A stretch of DNA of 64,000 bases from Furcasterigmium furcatum (Eukaryota; Ascomycota; Sordariomycetes; Glomerellales; Plectosphaerellaceae): positions 372,001-436,000 of the forward strand of contig BCIA01000008.1 in assembly GCA_001599815.1 (NCBI GenBank), written 5' to 3'. Under the pieces are notes generated by a model that was not told the DNA's origin, made no database searches, and saw only the letters and a program-made list of their open reading frames with translations. This document shows, piece by piece, positions 12,156 to 24,275 of the stretch. Positions within the stretch are counted from its first letter, which is position 1. Every line of letters starts with the position of its first letter. The position numbers and the translations under genes are program-made.

Positions 12156-13653
12156 ATGGCCGCCACTCAGGACTACCAGAAAATCTTCCACTGGGCTTCT
12201 ACCCAGCAGAACGGAGAAATCCCTTCGTTCGCAACCCGCGCCAATGACCCGTACAAGTACATGCCGGGCTTCGGGAACAGTTTTGAGTCTGAAGCCGTCC
12301 CCGGGACCATCCCTCAGGGCCAGAACAGCCCCCGCTCCGTCCGATGGGGACTCTACGCAGAGCAAATGACGGCCTCTGCCTTTGTAGCTCCTCGCCACAC
12401 AAACACGAAGGCATGGCTGTACCGGGCTCGACCTGCCGTTGCCCATCAGGGTTTTGTATGTGGACCATCCCGCCGGGTTATAGTACTCAAATCTGATCAA
12501 TATTCTTTCCCAGACCGACCTCCCCGACAACAAAGACACCGAGTCTAACTTCCTCCCGCTGAACCCACGCGTTCACGTCTCGCCCACGCAGCTGGCCTGG
12601 AAGCCCTTTGAGATCCCCGCAGATAAGGACGTCGACTTTGTGGAAGGCCTCAAGACCATCGCGGGCTCCGGGGACCCAACGCTCCGCGAAGGCCTGGCCA
12701 CCCATGTGTTCCTCTGCAACAAGAGCATGTCTAAGAGGGCATTTGTCAACTCGGACGGTGACTTCCTTATTGTACCCCAGCAGGGTACTCTAGATATCCG
12801 CACAGAGTTTGGATACCTTTACGTTCAGCCAGGAGAGATCTGTGTTATCCAGCGTGGCCAGCGTTTTCAAGTCAAGGTCGACGGACAAACTCGTGGCTAC
12901 ATCCTGGAGATCTGGGGTGCTAACTTTGAGCTCCCAGAGCTAGGCCCGCTTGGTGCTAACGGCCTTGCGAACGCCCGCGATTTCCTCTACCCTACAGCTG
13001 CCTACGAGGTTACGGATAACGACCCATGGGATGTTATCTATAAGCTTGGTGGGAAATTCTTCAAGAGTTCCCAGCGCCACTGCCCCTTCGACGTTATCGC
13101 CTGGCATGGAAACTATGTACCTTACAAGTACGATCTCACAAAGTTCGTCAACGTGGGTTCTATCTCAGTCGACCATATCGACCCTTCTATCTTCTGTGTC
13201 TTGACTGCCAAGTCGCGGGACCCAACTAGCCCCCTGGCGGACTTCCTCATCTTCTCTCCGCGGTGGGATGTTGCTTCTCACACCTACCGGCCCCCATACT
13301 ACCACCGTAACGCCGCCTCGGAGCTTATGGGTCTTATATACGGCGACTATATGGGGCGGTCCGATGAGTTCCAGCCAGGAAGCGTCTCCTTCGAGTGCGG
13401 CTTTGTGCCCCACGGCGTCGCCTACGAACAATTCAAAGAGGCCTCCGAGGCCGATCCCCCGGTCATGCAGATCTCTCACGGCTCCATCGCTTTTATGTTC
13501 GAGTCGTGCCGGGCTTTGACAATCACCGACTACGCCTGGGACAGCAAGCAAAAGCATGAGCACGACCCGAAGATGTGGAACGATCTTGTTGACAACTTCT
13601 CCAAGCACAAGGTGCAGGTTGACGAGGCCCTGGCCCAGGTCCAGAAGATGTAG
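12156..13653 (+). CDS. Homogentisate 1,2-dioxygenase-like ring-cleavage enzyme, divergent active site
   Basis: Non-haem Fe(II) extradiol-type dioxygenase of the cupin-like HgmA family, expected to cleave a para-diphenol ring. Exons 12156-12455 and 12514-13653 encode 479 residues, slightly longer than the usual 440-450. N-terminal landmarks MPGFGNSFESEA and WLYRARPA are typical. The putative general-base His is H321 (VDHIDPS). Iron ligands by spacing are H364 and E370 in PPYYHRN..SE and H400 in PHG. The normal LHS..TPHGPD segment is replaced: the His six residues before the third ligand is Glu (E394, SFECGFVPHGVA). Neither maleylacetoacetate isomerase nor fumarylacetoacetase is in the window, which argues against the housekeeping tyrosine pathway. 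The neighbouring P450 reductase lies on the same strand downstream. Confidence 0.93.
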
Positions 13654-14746
13654 ATCTCGAGTGGCGTGGCAGACACTGACGGGAGGGGCACTTTGTGTCC
13701 AAGAAAGCAAGACCGACAAACCTCATATCTGTATCAAAAAGCAGTCCCCCCTTCAACATGAGTGTTTTATTCATGTCTTTCCTCCAACTCCTCTACCCGG
13801 AACAAAACTTGCCAGACGAAGAAAATGATGCACTTGCACGAAACAGAGATCGTCCTCATGGCTATCGCTGTCATGGGAGTTAACGTGCACTCCCGCTCGA
13901 GGCATCCGCCGCCAATTCCTAAAGTCTTCCTTACAGACGCGATTCGAGAGGCAATCCGCAGATGTTGCAAATTAAAAGCAGAGGTCATTTCCCGATACTC
14001 CCGTGAGCTCCCGACATGACCATTCCCATCTGCCTGCACGTTGTTGAACATGCACCTTAGATTGCGGCCTGTTTGTAAACCTGTAGGCATATATAGAAGT
14101 TTGTTAAGCGCGCCACCCAGCGCCCCATCTTCCTTAATCTCGTGGGTCAGAGTACCAAAAGGCGGCCGCTCGCGTTGCATTGACATTTGCACCAGGCCTT
14201 TGGAGTACAAGAAGTAGGTGGACAAGCCAAGTGGGAGGGCCTGGGGTAGTAGTAGAGGATCGAGCGGGGAGGCGAGCGGATCTCGGGGATGCGGCGGAGG
14301 ATTGGAGTCCCGCCCGACGATGTGAAAAACGGCATATACTTCTCCCCACGTGGGGTTGATAGGGGAGGCTTCTGTGTGGGGTGGGAAGGGGAAAGGACGG
14401 ACAGATGGACAGTGGGGAAGGTTGGGGAAGTTGGGGGAGCTTTGCCGTCACATGTCTTGGAGCTTCTCACTCGATAAAGTATGATTGTCATACCAGAAAG
14501 ATCATTCCCTTTTGTTGTGCTCCCCAACCTGTCCCATTCGTTACTTTCCCACTCATATTTCTCGTCTGCAAGTCTCCAAGCATTCTCAGCGTCAGATTCT
14601 CCTACAACCTGCGTTACTCTCCGAATCAAAGCATCGCTGCGTCTCCAGCACTGTGTGTCCTTCTGCCAAGCGCCGAGAACGCCCGCCCGCCAGCATACAT
14701 TCGGAAACAGACACAAACACCTAGCAGGAGGGGGAAGACTGACAAG
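13654..14746. promoter_or_regulatory. Dioxygenase-reductase spacer and reductase promoter
   Basis: The 1.09 kb between two co-directional genes holds no supported gene. An open frame continues upstream of the reductase ATG to about 14381 but its translation is low-complexity, and the known reductase N-terminus begins at 14747, so it is taken as 5' UTR. Confidence 0.5.
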
Positions 14747-16963
14747 ATGGACAACTTTGGCATCTTGGGTGCATTCCTTAGGTGGGAGGTTGGTGCCATC
14801 CTACCAATCGTCCTCTATCTCCTGCGAAAAACATTACGGGGCAGTGAATGGGGCACCTCAAAGGGTACTGAAGTCGAAACGTCAGGGGGCGGACCAGAAC
14901 AGGAGCGCGATTTTGTGTGGAAAATGGAACAAGAACACAAGAACTGCATCGTCTTTTTCGGCACGCAGACGGGTACGGCTGAAGGTTATGCCAGCCGCCT
15001 GGCCAAAGAGGGCAAGGCCCGGTTTGGCCTGGAGACCATGGTCGCGAACTTGGAGGACTACGACATGGTCAAGCTGGACGCTCTCCGAGAAGACCAGCTC
15101 GCCATCTTTGTCCTGGCTTCGTATGGAGAGGGCGAGCCCACTGATAATGCCGTCGAGTTCTATGAACACATCACTGGCGATGATCCGGCCTTCAGCGAGG
15201 GTGGCTCCCTCACAAATCTGTCCTATGTAATGTTTGGCCTTGGCAACAAGACATACGAGCACTACAACGCCATTTCGCGCAATGTCGCCAAAGCTTTGGA
15301 CGCTCTTGGAGCTAGCAGGATCGGAGAACTTGGGGAGGGCGATGACGGATCCGGTACCACAGAAGAAGACTTCCTCTCGTGGAAAGACTCCATGTGGACG
15401 GCTGTTGCAGCCAAGATGGGTTTGCAGGAGACCGCGAGTGCCTACGAGCCTAACTACGCCATCGTCGAAAGCGAAGATTACGACCAACGAGCCACTGAGG
15501 TTTACCTTGGTGAGCCTAATGCCGCCCACCGAACGAAGAGCGCGGGTGCCTCACAAGGACCCTTTGACAGCCACAATCCCCATGTCGCCCCCATTGTCTC
15601 TTCTCGAGACCTCTTTACGCTTAGCGACCGGAAATGCATACACCTCGACGTCGACATTACTGGGACTGGCCAGTCATACGAAACCGGAGATCACCTCGCT
15701 GTCTGGCCCTCCAACGCAAGTCGGGAGGTCGACCGCTTGTTGGACGTTCTGGATCTGACCGACAAGCGAAATCAAGTCATCAACGTTACTTGTCTTGACG
15801 CCGGTGTTAAGGTTCCTTTCCCGACCCCGACCACATACGACGCCATGATGCGTTACTACCTTGAGATCTGCGCACCTGTCTCCCGTCAACTTCTTTCCGA
15901 TCTGGTGCCATTTGCTCCCAATGACGAGCTCAAGAGCATGGTCAATACAATAAGCGGAAGCAAGGACCTCTTTCACAAGGAGACGCACCATTCTAACCTC
16001 GCACGGTTCCTGGAACGCATCAGTGGGGGGGTGAAATGGTGTTCCATCCCGATCGCCCTCCTCATCGAAACGATCCCGAAGCTACAGCCTCGCTTCTACT
16101 CCATATCTTCTTCTCCTCTTGTCCAGCCCAAGACCATCTCCATCACCGTCGCTGTGAAGGCCGAGAAGATCACTGGCAGCAAGGATCAGGATGTATTCTG
16201 TGGCGTTGCGTCTAATTTCCTCCTCGCTCTTCATCGCGCCCGCTCCGGCGAAGCCAGCACTACATATGACGTCTTGGGTCCACGCGGCTCATACAACGGA
16301 CAACGAGTCCCAGTGCACACTCGTAGCTCTGGCTTCAGGCTTCCGAAAGATCCGCGAACGCCAGTCATCATGATCGGGCCAGGAACTGGCGTTGCCCCTT
16401 TCCGAGGCTTCGTCCAAGAACGCGCCGAGATGGCCAGGCGCGGCGAGCAGGTGGGAGATCTCTGGCTATTCTTCGGTTGCAGAAACAGCGAGGAGGACTT
16501 CCTTTACAAGGACGAGTGGGAGGTGAGTCATCGTTCGCAACAAGGAGGCCGTCTGCCTCACATCAACTTCAGGTAAACTAACCTCTGCCCTCAAGACTTA
16601 CCAAAAGACACTTGGCGAAAAGTTCAAGCTCATTACGGCCTTTTCGCGAGAATCAAATGAGAAGGTGTACGTGCAGCACCGTCTTGAGCAGTATGCGGAG
16701 AAGATCTCCGCCCTCATCGACCAACAGGCCCACATCTATGTTTGCGGTGATGCCGCCAGCATGGCAAAGGACGTCAACAAGGTCTTGAATCAGATTGTTG
16801 CCAAGAGCCAAGGTGTACCCTACGCTCAAGCCGAGACCATTGTCAAGGGATATAGGGCAGCACACCGTTACCAGGCACGTTTTACTCAGCTATTGAATCT
16901 TCCACTGCTGCTCTTTGGGAATCTGAGGCTAACTCTCTCATGCAGGAAGACGTTTGGGCGTGA
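14747..16963 (+). CDS. NADPH-cytochrome P450 reductase
   Basis: Diflavin electron donor for microsomal P450s. Exons 14747-16522, 16596-16874 and 16946-16963 give 690 residues, the usual length. Order: an N-terminal membrane helix (about residues 8-27), the FMN domain starting at IVFFGTQTGTAEGYA, ASYGEGEPTDNA, FGLGNKTYEHYN, then the FAD domain with PRFYSISSS, then the NADPH site with GPGTGVAPFRGF and FFGCRN. The C-terminus reads RYQEDVWA, with the stacking Trp near the end, only if the last intron uses a GC donor (CAG|GCACGT). A GT donor four bases further on would give an unrelated tail. Fungi usually keep this gene at an unlinked locus, so a copy beside P450s suggests a pathway-dedicated donor. 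Family identity is certain; dedication is inference. Confidence 0.96.
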
Positions 16964-17817
16964 GCAGCCAAGAAATCTCCGAGGATGAGGAGGGAAAGTA
17001 ATCTGATCGGTGGCCCCCGGAGGCACAGAATGCAGAATATGGGCAAATGAGGGATGGAGGCCCCGACCTCAGGATCTATACAGCAGCTCAATTATTTCCT
17101 GCCTGTCGCATTCTAACACCTTTCTGAACATCATGTGCTTCGTCTCGAATTAAAGATCAAGACCCCTTCGAAGTGCCCAGCGGTTGAAAATTCGATCTGG
17201 GCTAGCGTCCTGACATCAATCCAGGGCCACCTGAAAAATCAATAGTCTGCCGTTGAACTCACTGCCCACGGGTGCTTTGCGGGGCTCAACAGAGAGTCAG
17301 GCCGGCCTGCATCCAGACCATCTCCGCTCATGATCCAGTGTGGGCGGCGCATCCTTTTTACCCCGGCAGTCCCATCCACTTGCAAGCAGATATCAGCAGT
17401 GTCCGTATACTGTGCGTGCTAACTAGCCACGAGGGTGGCTGGGTATCTGGGGTGGGCAACATTCAACGAGGCGTAGTGTGTGTGATTACCTACGGGGTCC
17501 CCGGGCTGAAGGTATTTCGAGACTCCGAGACGGGTTAGATTGCGGGGAGCGACGCAGCTTTCTGAACCCCCCTCCCCAAACTCCCCATTCCCGTGGCAGT
17601 GGGTCGGAGCGCCGAGAGTACTTACTATTGGCTGGCGTTGATTCCCCAGAACAGCTCCGAGAGATCAACGGGGGGAGTCGAGGCCCCGGGGCCGTTTCCT
17701 CCCGCCCATGGCTCAAGATTCGACGATTCATCCAAGTGCGCGGGACAAGTCACCGAATTTCCCGCTTTCACAACCGCACTGCCATACCGCAACTACAAGT
17801 CTCAGCCCTCAGCGTGC
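16964..17817. promoter_or_regulatory. Spacer upstream of C2H2 regulator
   Basis: The 854 bp carry no supported gene. The frame of the regulator stays open upstream to about 17593, but without an ATG before 17818. The region holds its promoter and 5' UTR. Confidence 0.5.
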
Positions 17818-20772
17818 ATGTATACAAACCCCGAGGAGAGTAACGGCACTGCCGCTATTGCGAAACGCGGCCGTCCTCGGCGTCAGTACCGCTGTAGGCA
17901 CTGTTTCAAAACCTTCAAGCGCAGCGAGCACTGCGTCCGCCACGAGCGCACCCACACCAACGAGAAGCCATTCGCGTGCCGTTACTGCAAGAAAGCCTAC
18001 TCGAGGAAGTATGTCACCGAACGAAACCCGCCCGATTCGAAACATGCGAAGCTAACATCTTCTGTGCGGTCGTGTAGGGATCTGGTGACCAGACACGAGC
18101 GAACCCTTCACGCTCCCCCCGGGGACGATAACCACGGCGAGGAACAAGTTACAGTCGCGGCGTTCCATCCAGCGGGAACAATTGCCGATGGGCCGGCGAC
18201 CCCCCCAAGCGACGACGGGTTTGACGCAGACTGCGTTGACGGCGGCGACACGGATCTCTCGATCAGGATCGGCGAGTCAAACAGCGTCGATACAGGCGCT
18301 GACACGATGATGACCATCCCCCCCGTCGGAAGACAGGCTACGCAGTATACGCTTCAGGACTCTTCCGGTGCAGCCGCAAATTCTGCCGGGAGCCAGACGT
18401 TTCCGCAGTTTCCGGGCCCCGTGAACGGCGTGGTTGCCAGGGACGAGAACATGGACACGACTCTCCGTCTCAACTCCCCGTTCTCTGGTGTGGCAGAGGG
18501 GGCACAGAACATGAGGACGCAAACGCCACAGCAGCAAACTCGACCCCGAACAACCGAAAGCCGAGGGGACGGACCCATCTCCGTCCCGGTAGGATCATAT
18601 ATGGACCTGGATCTGAGCAGTTTCATCTTCTCACCAGACCCTGCTCTGCTCGCCAGCCTAGATCACGGGGACCATCATCAATCCTTCCTGGAGGGCTTAC
18701 ATCACTTCGACCTTACTCGCCCGTTGCCCCCCGAATTCGATTCGATGCCATCCCCCGTTCCTCCAGAGCACCAGTTTCCTGCTATGCCTCACTTGGCAGC
18801 GGACATTCGTGAACGACGGACCGGCAGCTCCGACGCCCCACGACTCTCCCAGGCACCATCCGAAACACCAATCTTAATCCGGGACGGCCGTCGCCTGTTT
18901 CCTAAATTCGCTATCCACGATGACACACTCCTGTCCATCCGGGACGATCTCGCCCGCCGCCTGGATGAAAAGCGACCAAATGACGAGATCGAGATGCCTT
19001 CCTCGAGCATGTGCGAGGACTTCCTCGCTAGCTATGTATCTAACTTCCACCGCCACTTTCCCCTTATTCACCTACCGACCTTCTCTCCGGGACCCCAATC
19101 CAGCCCCTTGTTTTTAATCATGTGCAGCATCGGCGCCCTCTATCGCTTAGATCGCCGAAGAGCCCGCCAACTCCACGACGCTGCCCGGAAAACACTAGAG
19201 ACCGCCAAACCCCCCCTTGCAGAGCAGCAGCCGTCCCTTGTCAAGGATTACCCGCTATGGTACATGCAAACCAGCATTCTACTATGCTTTTACGCTGTCT
19301 TGAGCGGCGATGCGGACTTGGTGTCCGGTGTTATACGGGAACTCGGCGTGTTCACTTTGGTAAGTTTGACGCTCAGACCAGACGAAAACTACCCGGTTGC
19401 TGAGCATTTCACCACAGGTATATCACAGAGCTAGAATAAGCTTGCAGGAGCTGCAAAACGAAGCAACCAGGCTCAATTGGCACAGCTGGGCCCACGTCGA
19501 GTCGTGGAAGCGACTGATGGGGGCTATGCTGATCCTGAGTACGTTGTTCACGGTTATATACCATGTCAACCCTGGGATGAACTCGACGGTCGACCTCGAG
19601 TTTGATGCGTTCCACGATGAAAAGCTGTGGAGTTCTCAATCATCAGCAGAGTGGCGGGAGCTGTGGGCTAGTAGCGGCAGCCCGGATAAACCACAGCGCT
19701 TGCGGAGCATGAAAGACGTCCTGACCGACATTATGCTGCAACCCACACCGAATCAAGGCTCGAGGGTCTACCCAGTATCCGCCTTCTCTGGCCTAGTCCT
19801 GATGCACGCCGTCGTCGTTCACATGTGGCAGAGGGCGCAGGTGTATCAGGCATTTGCGAACGCCGCCCCGGACTTGGTTCCAACGCAGGAGGGGCTGTGT
19901 GATCTGCTCGTTCGCGGCGGGCTCAAGACTCTTTCACGATGTCATCAATTTCTCGACGGAGCCCGAAACGAGGCCCTGCGCAGCGACCAGACCCTTCCTA
20001 CAGGAAGTCCGTCCAGCGATGCAGATGAGGAGAAGGAGGCGTCACTGGTCTTCAACTCGTACGCGGTTCTCAGGATCGCACACGCAAGATTGATCAACTC
20101 TGGCAGTCCACAAAGGTCGATCGATCTCGCCAATCTACACAACCCCACCCTAGAGGCGTCCATCGTATCCTTCGTCAGCACGAAGATGGAGCGTACCACG
20201 TTAGTACGGGAGGCAGTCGCGAAAGCTTTCGAAGGCATGAGGGAGCCGGTCGGGATGGGCCACCTTCTTGTGAGGAAAACTGCGGCGTTCAGTTGGAGCG
20301 TGGAACAGGCCGTGGCCGGCTGGGACTGCGGTAAGTACCTGCATGGCGCCGCCCCTTGGGTCGCCGACCGAGAGCTCTGGTGGCTGACCTCGACTAGCTC
20401 TACTAGTGAGCAAATGGGTCCACAACATCGAAATGGACATGCTGGACGGAAAGCAGCCCGATGCCGGTGAGAGGGAGATGATGAATACCATCAAAGAGGT
20501 TCTCTCTGAAGCGGAATGTGACCTCGAGGAGGGCTCTTCTTTGGCCGCCGCCGTCGCCGGAACTTGGAGTTTGTTTTTGAGAGATGTAAGTTGGTCCCCG
20601 CAATGCCGTGTCGTTTACATTCTGTTGACTCTTGCGACTTCAGGTTTGGATATGGGGCATTACACCCAAGATGGGTGCGGCGCTGGATCAGGTAGCTGAC
20701 GCATATAAGCGAGCTTTGGCGTCGAGGAGCTACTCATTTGAGGTTCGGCAGCAATTCCGAAATTCTGCTTGA
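17818..20772 (+). CDS. C2H2 zinc-finger regulator with fungal-specific transcription-factor domain
   Basis: Nuclear DNA-binding regulator. Five exons (17818-18008, 18078-19359, 19418-20330, 20398-20585, 20644-20772) give 900 residues with matching phases. A basic RGRPRRQ stretch precedes two C2H2 fingers at about residues 22-75: CRHC..H..H, the linker THTNEKP, then CRYC, with its last part (RKDLVTRHERTLH) supplied by exon 2. A long Ser/Pro/acidic linker follows. The fungal regulatory domain starts near FLASYVSNFHRHFPLIHLP and continues to the C-terminus. The start was chosen at the first ATG in frame just before the fingers. It sits between the reductase and the second P450, a natural place for a cluster regulator; targets are inferred from position only. 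Confidence 0.9.
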
Positions 20773-22206
20773 GCTAGGCGTTTTCGGAGGCTGGCAATGA
20801 GGGCGCTAGTGAATTTCTAGGGATGATACGTAGGAATAATAGCGATGACTCTAGCAGAGACCGACACTGCCGACCTTCTCGCTATCCAGGGCAGGCCCGT
20901 TCTGCGCTCTAATGCCGTCCCTCAATGTCCCGTAAACACGGTTTAAGAGCCATACTAAGATGCGCTAAATCTTGGATGGCATTGCTGCGCTGGCGTTTAC
21001 TGGGTTAGGTAGTGAAGGTAGTTACGGATCAGCTATATTTACCAACGTCTGACGATCTATCGATGTGATCGCATACCAATGAATGACCAACTTTCTACTG
21101 TACTTTGACTGACTATGGCCGCCGTCAAACTGCCCGCCCAAGTAGGCCCCGGCATGACGCCTGTCAACAGCACTCCCGGCGGACGGCATCGTAGATGGTT
21201 ATGGGGTCTACGGGGGAGCGATTGAGGAGGGTGTGCCATCTCACATATTCACTTGTCATGTCTCCTCAGGTCAATGCAATCACTAACACCCAGCGTCATG
21301 CGTCGTAGAGTAGTGGCCACTATGGAAAATTACGTTGCGTTTAGCTCCCTTCCGCTTGACCTATGTGGTAGTCCTTCGCTTGTTCAGACTTCACTTTCAC
21401 GATAATCGTGCACCATCCATCACAACGACAGCCTTCAGTATTGGTCAAATCTTGGTTTGGGAGACTTGACAGGGAGAAAGGTGATGGTGTGTGCCATCTT
21501 GGGAGCCGGCTGCTTCATTCTCGGCCGACGGAGGAAGAGGAAGATGAAGAGCCCAGAGGAAGGACCCAACGTCAGTGATGCTCTTCTGACGGGAGGCAAG
21601 GGCGAGCTTGACGGCCGACCCTCGGAGAAGGTGGCGGCAAATGAGAATTTCAGTTCACCTCAGAAGCCACCGCAGGAACTGGAAGGACAGGGGCCGACGA
21701 AATGGCGGCCGGTGAGCGAGCTGGGAGGTCGCGAGATTGCCGCTGAGCTCTACGGCTGTGAATCACGGGCGGCATGAATGTTTTGGGCCGACACGTGTTA
21801 GATATCTGCCAAGGTAGGAGAAGAGAGGAAAGAGACCGACGGCCAGCAAAGGTGAAGGTCTCCGTAACATCAAGGAACTACCCCCTCAACCCTCAGCACA
21901 TCAAGGACTTGATCGGCGAGAATGAGTCACAGAAGTCTGACTTGGAGATATCGCTTGAATGTTATGCTTGAGATGGCGGGCGGAGGACTCATCGAGATTC
22001 AAATCATGGGTTGGAGCCAGCTGTGGATGATGTACTGAGTGCAAGACCGTCTATTCTCATTATGTATGCCATCGTGAATGCCCAGCCCAAACGACGCCAA
22101 TCTCTGAGCCAATCCTGAGACGATAGGCCCAATTGTGCAATATCTACCACGACCTGAGATTCCATCACTTCGGATGGCCCCGGTCGAAAGGCTCGCGCCC
22201 CTCGTC
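20773..22206. other. Intergenic region containing a membrane-protein-tail-like frame
   Basis: The 1.43 kb lies between the 3' ends of the C2H2 regulator and the second P450. Apart from the short frame at 21484-21777 described separately, no gene could be supported. The sequence is stop-rich on both strands. Confidence 0.45.
21484..21777 (+). pseudogene. Possible remnant of a single-pass membrane protein tail
   Basis: A frame of 97 residues opens with a short hydrophobic stretch (CAILGAGCFILG) followed at once by basic RRRKRKMK. An acidic, Pro-rich tail ends in ELGGREIAAELYG. This looks like the transmembrane anchor and cytoplasmic tail of fungal wall-sensor-type proteins. No signal peptide or extracellular part could be found in the 500 bp upstream, so it is either a 3' remnant or a small orphan protein. 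Function unknown. Confidence 0.3.
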
Positions 22207-23933
22207 TCACACGGCCGTTGCCCGCCGTCGAACCCGGCAGAACAAAGGCCCCTCCTTCTCAGAGATGCCCACACTGAGTGTCGTGATTTTCTGCTTGGGA
22301 TCCTCCATTTCGAGATGATAATGTTTGAACGTGGTAGAAACAAGCTTCAACATGTTCGTCATGGCCATGTTCTTCCCGATGCACATGCGGTGGCCCATGC
22401 TGAAAGGGCTCAGGAAGCGCTTGAGATTCTCGGCATCATCGCCGAGAAATCGGGAGGGTTTGAAGGTGCTGTGGTCGCTGCCCCAAATCTCCGGATTGTG
22501 GTGGACAACGTGGTTCAAACTGAAGACGACGGACTGTCGGGGTGTTAGGTCGGAGCATGGAAGGATAGCATGGACGAACGGCCATGCGACTGGAAAGGTT
22601 CAAAACTCACCCCCTTGGGAATCAGATGACCTTCAATGTCAAAGCCTCCTTCCGCAGTCACTTCTCGTTCGAGCGGCATGGTGAACACGGAGTTCATCCT
22701 GAAGTTCTCGTTCATGCACGCCATGAGATACTCCATTGTAGTCTCCAGACCCTCAACAGGGATGATGTCCGAGGAAACGCCCCCGAGCTTTGCGTCCACC
22801 TCTGCAACGACCTTTTCTCGAACGGTGGGGTTTTGCAGGATGTGGGAAAACAAGAGGGTGAGGGTTCCCGACGTGGTATGCGACCCAGCGACGCTGTTGA
22901 GTTTGTGGTCAGTAAATCGGCGGGACAGGTGACAGGAGGGCGGTGCCCTACATGAATGCAAACGCCTCGGTCTGGATGTCGAGCTCGGTCAGTGAGCGCC
23001 CCGTCTGGGGATCGGTGGCATTGATCAGACTCGTAATGAGGTCCTTCCGGGCGCCCGCCTTATCCTCCATGCGACGTCTGACGCAGTCGGCAGTCAGGTT
23101 CTTCAGCTCATTCCGAGCTTTGAGTAGCTGCTGGAGCCAGGGCAGTGGTGTCCATGGAAACACGGCCTTGAGGAGGGGCATGACGTCGGGAACCATGCCT
23201 AGCAGGCATGCGAGGAGGATGTGGTCGTTGATCGGGGGGAGCTTGGCGATGTCCTTTTCGACCTGGGAGTCAAAGTTGCAACGGAAGGCGAGGTCTCCAA
23301 GGACGTCCAGGACAAAGAACGCGATCAGTTCTTTCAAGTCAAACGCCTCTCCTGTCTCAGAGAAGTGATCGAGGTTCTTCCTGAACCGTAGAAGGTGGCG
23401 GTCGATGTGTTGTTCCATTTCCTTGATCGACTGCAGGGAGAACGTATGTGCCATCTGACGGCGGCGCAGGGCATGGACCTAGCGAGATTCTCCAAGTCAG
23501 CCTCGAGATACATCGCTTGAACACAATCAGCAAGAAGACGGGCAAAGCTTACCTCCTCATCCTGCGTCCCAAAAAGATTGGGATTGAACGAAGTGAATCC
23601 GTCATAGAACGGTGTTTTGGCCAAGACACGACCCGCTTTGTAGATTCTGGGGACAGCTCCTCCTTGCCGAAAAGATATCTGGTTGGGCCCGATCCGCACG
23701 ACGTCGCCGTACTCTTCGTGGAGACGTATGAGTGTGTCGGGAAGATGTAGGCTCCAGAGCTCCTTGACTTTCCACAAGTTTGTGAGGGACGCCCAGAAAG
23801 GCCCTGGGTATTTGGCAAGGGGATGGAGGATGCGAAAGTAAACACCGTAGAGACTGGCGGCCAGGATCGATACCGCCGCGGCAGTGGTGGCTCTGTGGCC
23901 CCAGACGATGGCGAGGAACGTGGCGGCATCCAT
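22207..23933 (-). CDS. Cytochrome P450, second copy (benzoate-hydroxylase/pisatin-demethylase-like clan)
   Basis: Microsomal monooxygenase. An N-terminal hydrophobic anchor (about residues 15-32) and hinge YPGPFW are followed by VVRIGPNQISF. The I-helix reads AGSHTTSG after removal of a short intron near 22887-22951, with His where many P450s have Asp or Glu before the Thr. The ExxR equivalent is ENFR. The haem loop is FSMGHRMCIG. Three introns restore the frame, and the stop is TGA complementary to 22207-22209. The ATG ending at 23933 gives a normal anchor. It points toward the C2H2 regulator and lies next to an alpha/beta hydrolase. It differs clearly from the first P450, so it is not a recent duplicate. 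Confidence 0.9.
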
Positions 23934-24275
23934 GGTGTCCTCCAGTATCTTGTGTAATGAAAGCCATCTAGTACGATCGATCTCAAGCCACCTTGGGTCC
24001 TTTATGCCTACCCTCTCGATTCTCCCTTACCTCGGCGTCGTTTGACGAGCACATGAGACGGAAGACGGAATGGACTCAAGGTGGGGAAACGGAACTGCTC
24101 TATGACACGGAATGGACTCCCTCCTCGAGACGTGCCGCATCACAACTGCCGTGGCAAACGAATCAATACGAGAAAATGTGCGGGGAAGGTCTTATGTACG
24201 AAAGCTGTGCTCATCGGACTCGCAGGCAAAAGACACGCGTGTATTGTGACCCTACCCTCATGGCCGCCTTGCCAC
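23934..24275. promoter_or_regulatory. Second P450 promoter region
   Basis: The 342 bp separate two minus-strand genes. No gene or clear regulatory motif was seen. Confidence 0.4.

Noticed and set aside
14381..14746. N-terminal extension of the P450 reductase
   Set aside because: The frame is open but has no matching start or conserved sequence; MDNFG at 14747 gives the normal length and anchor.
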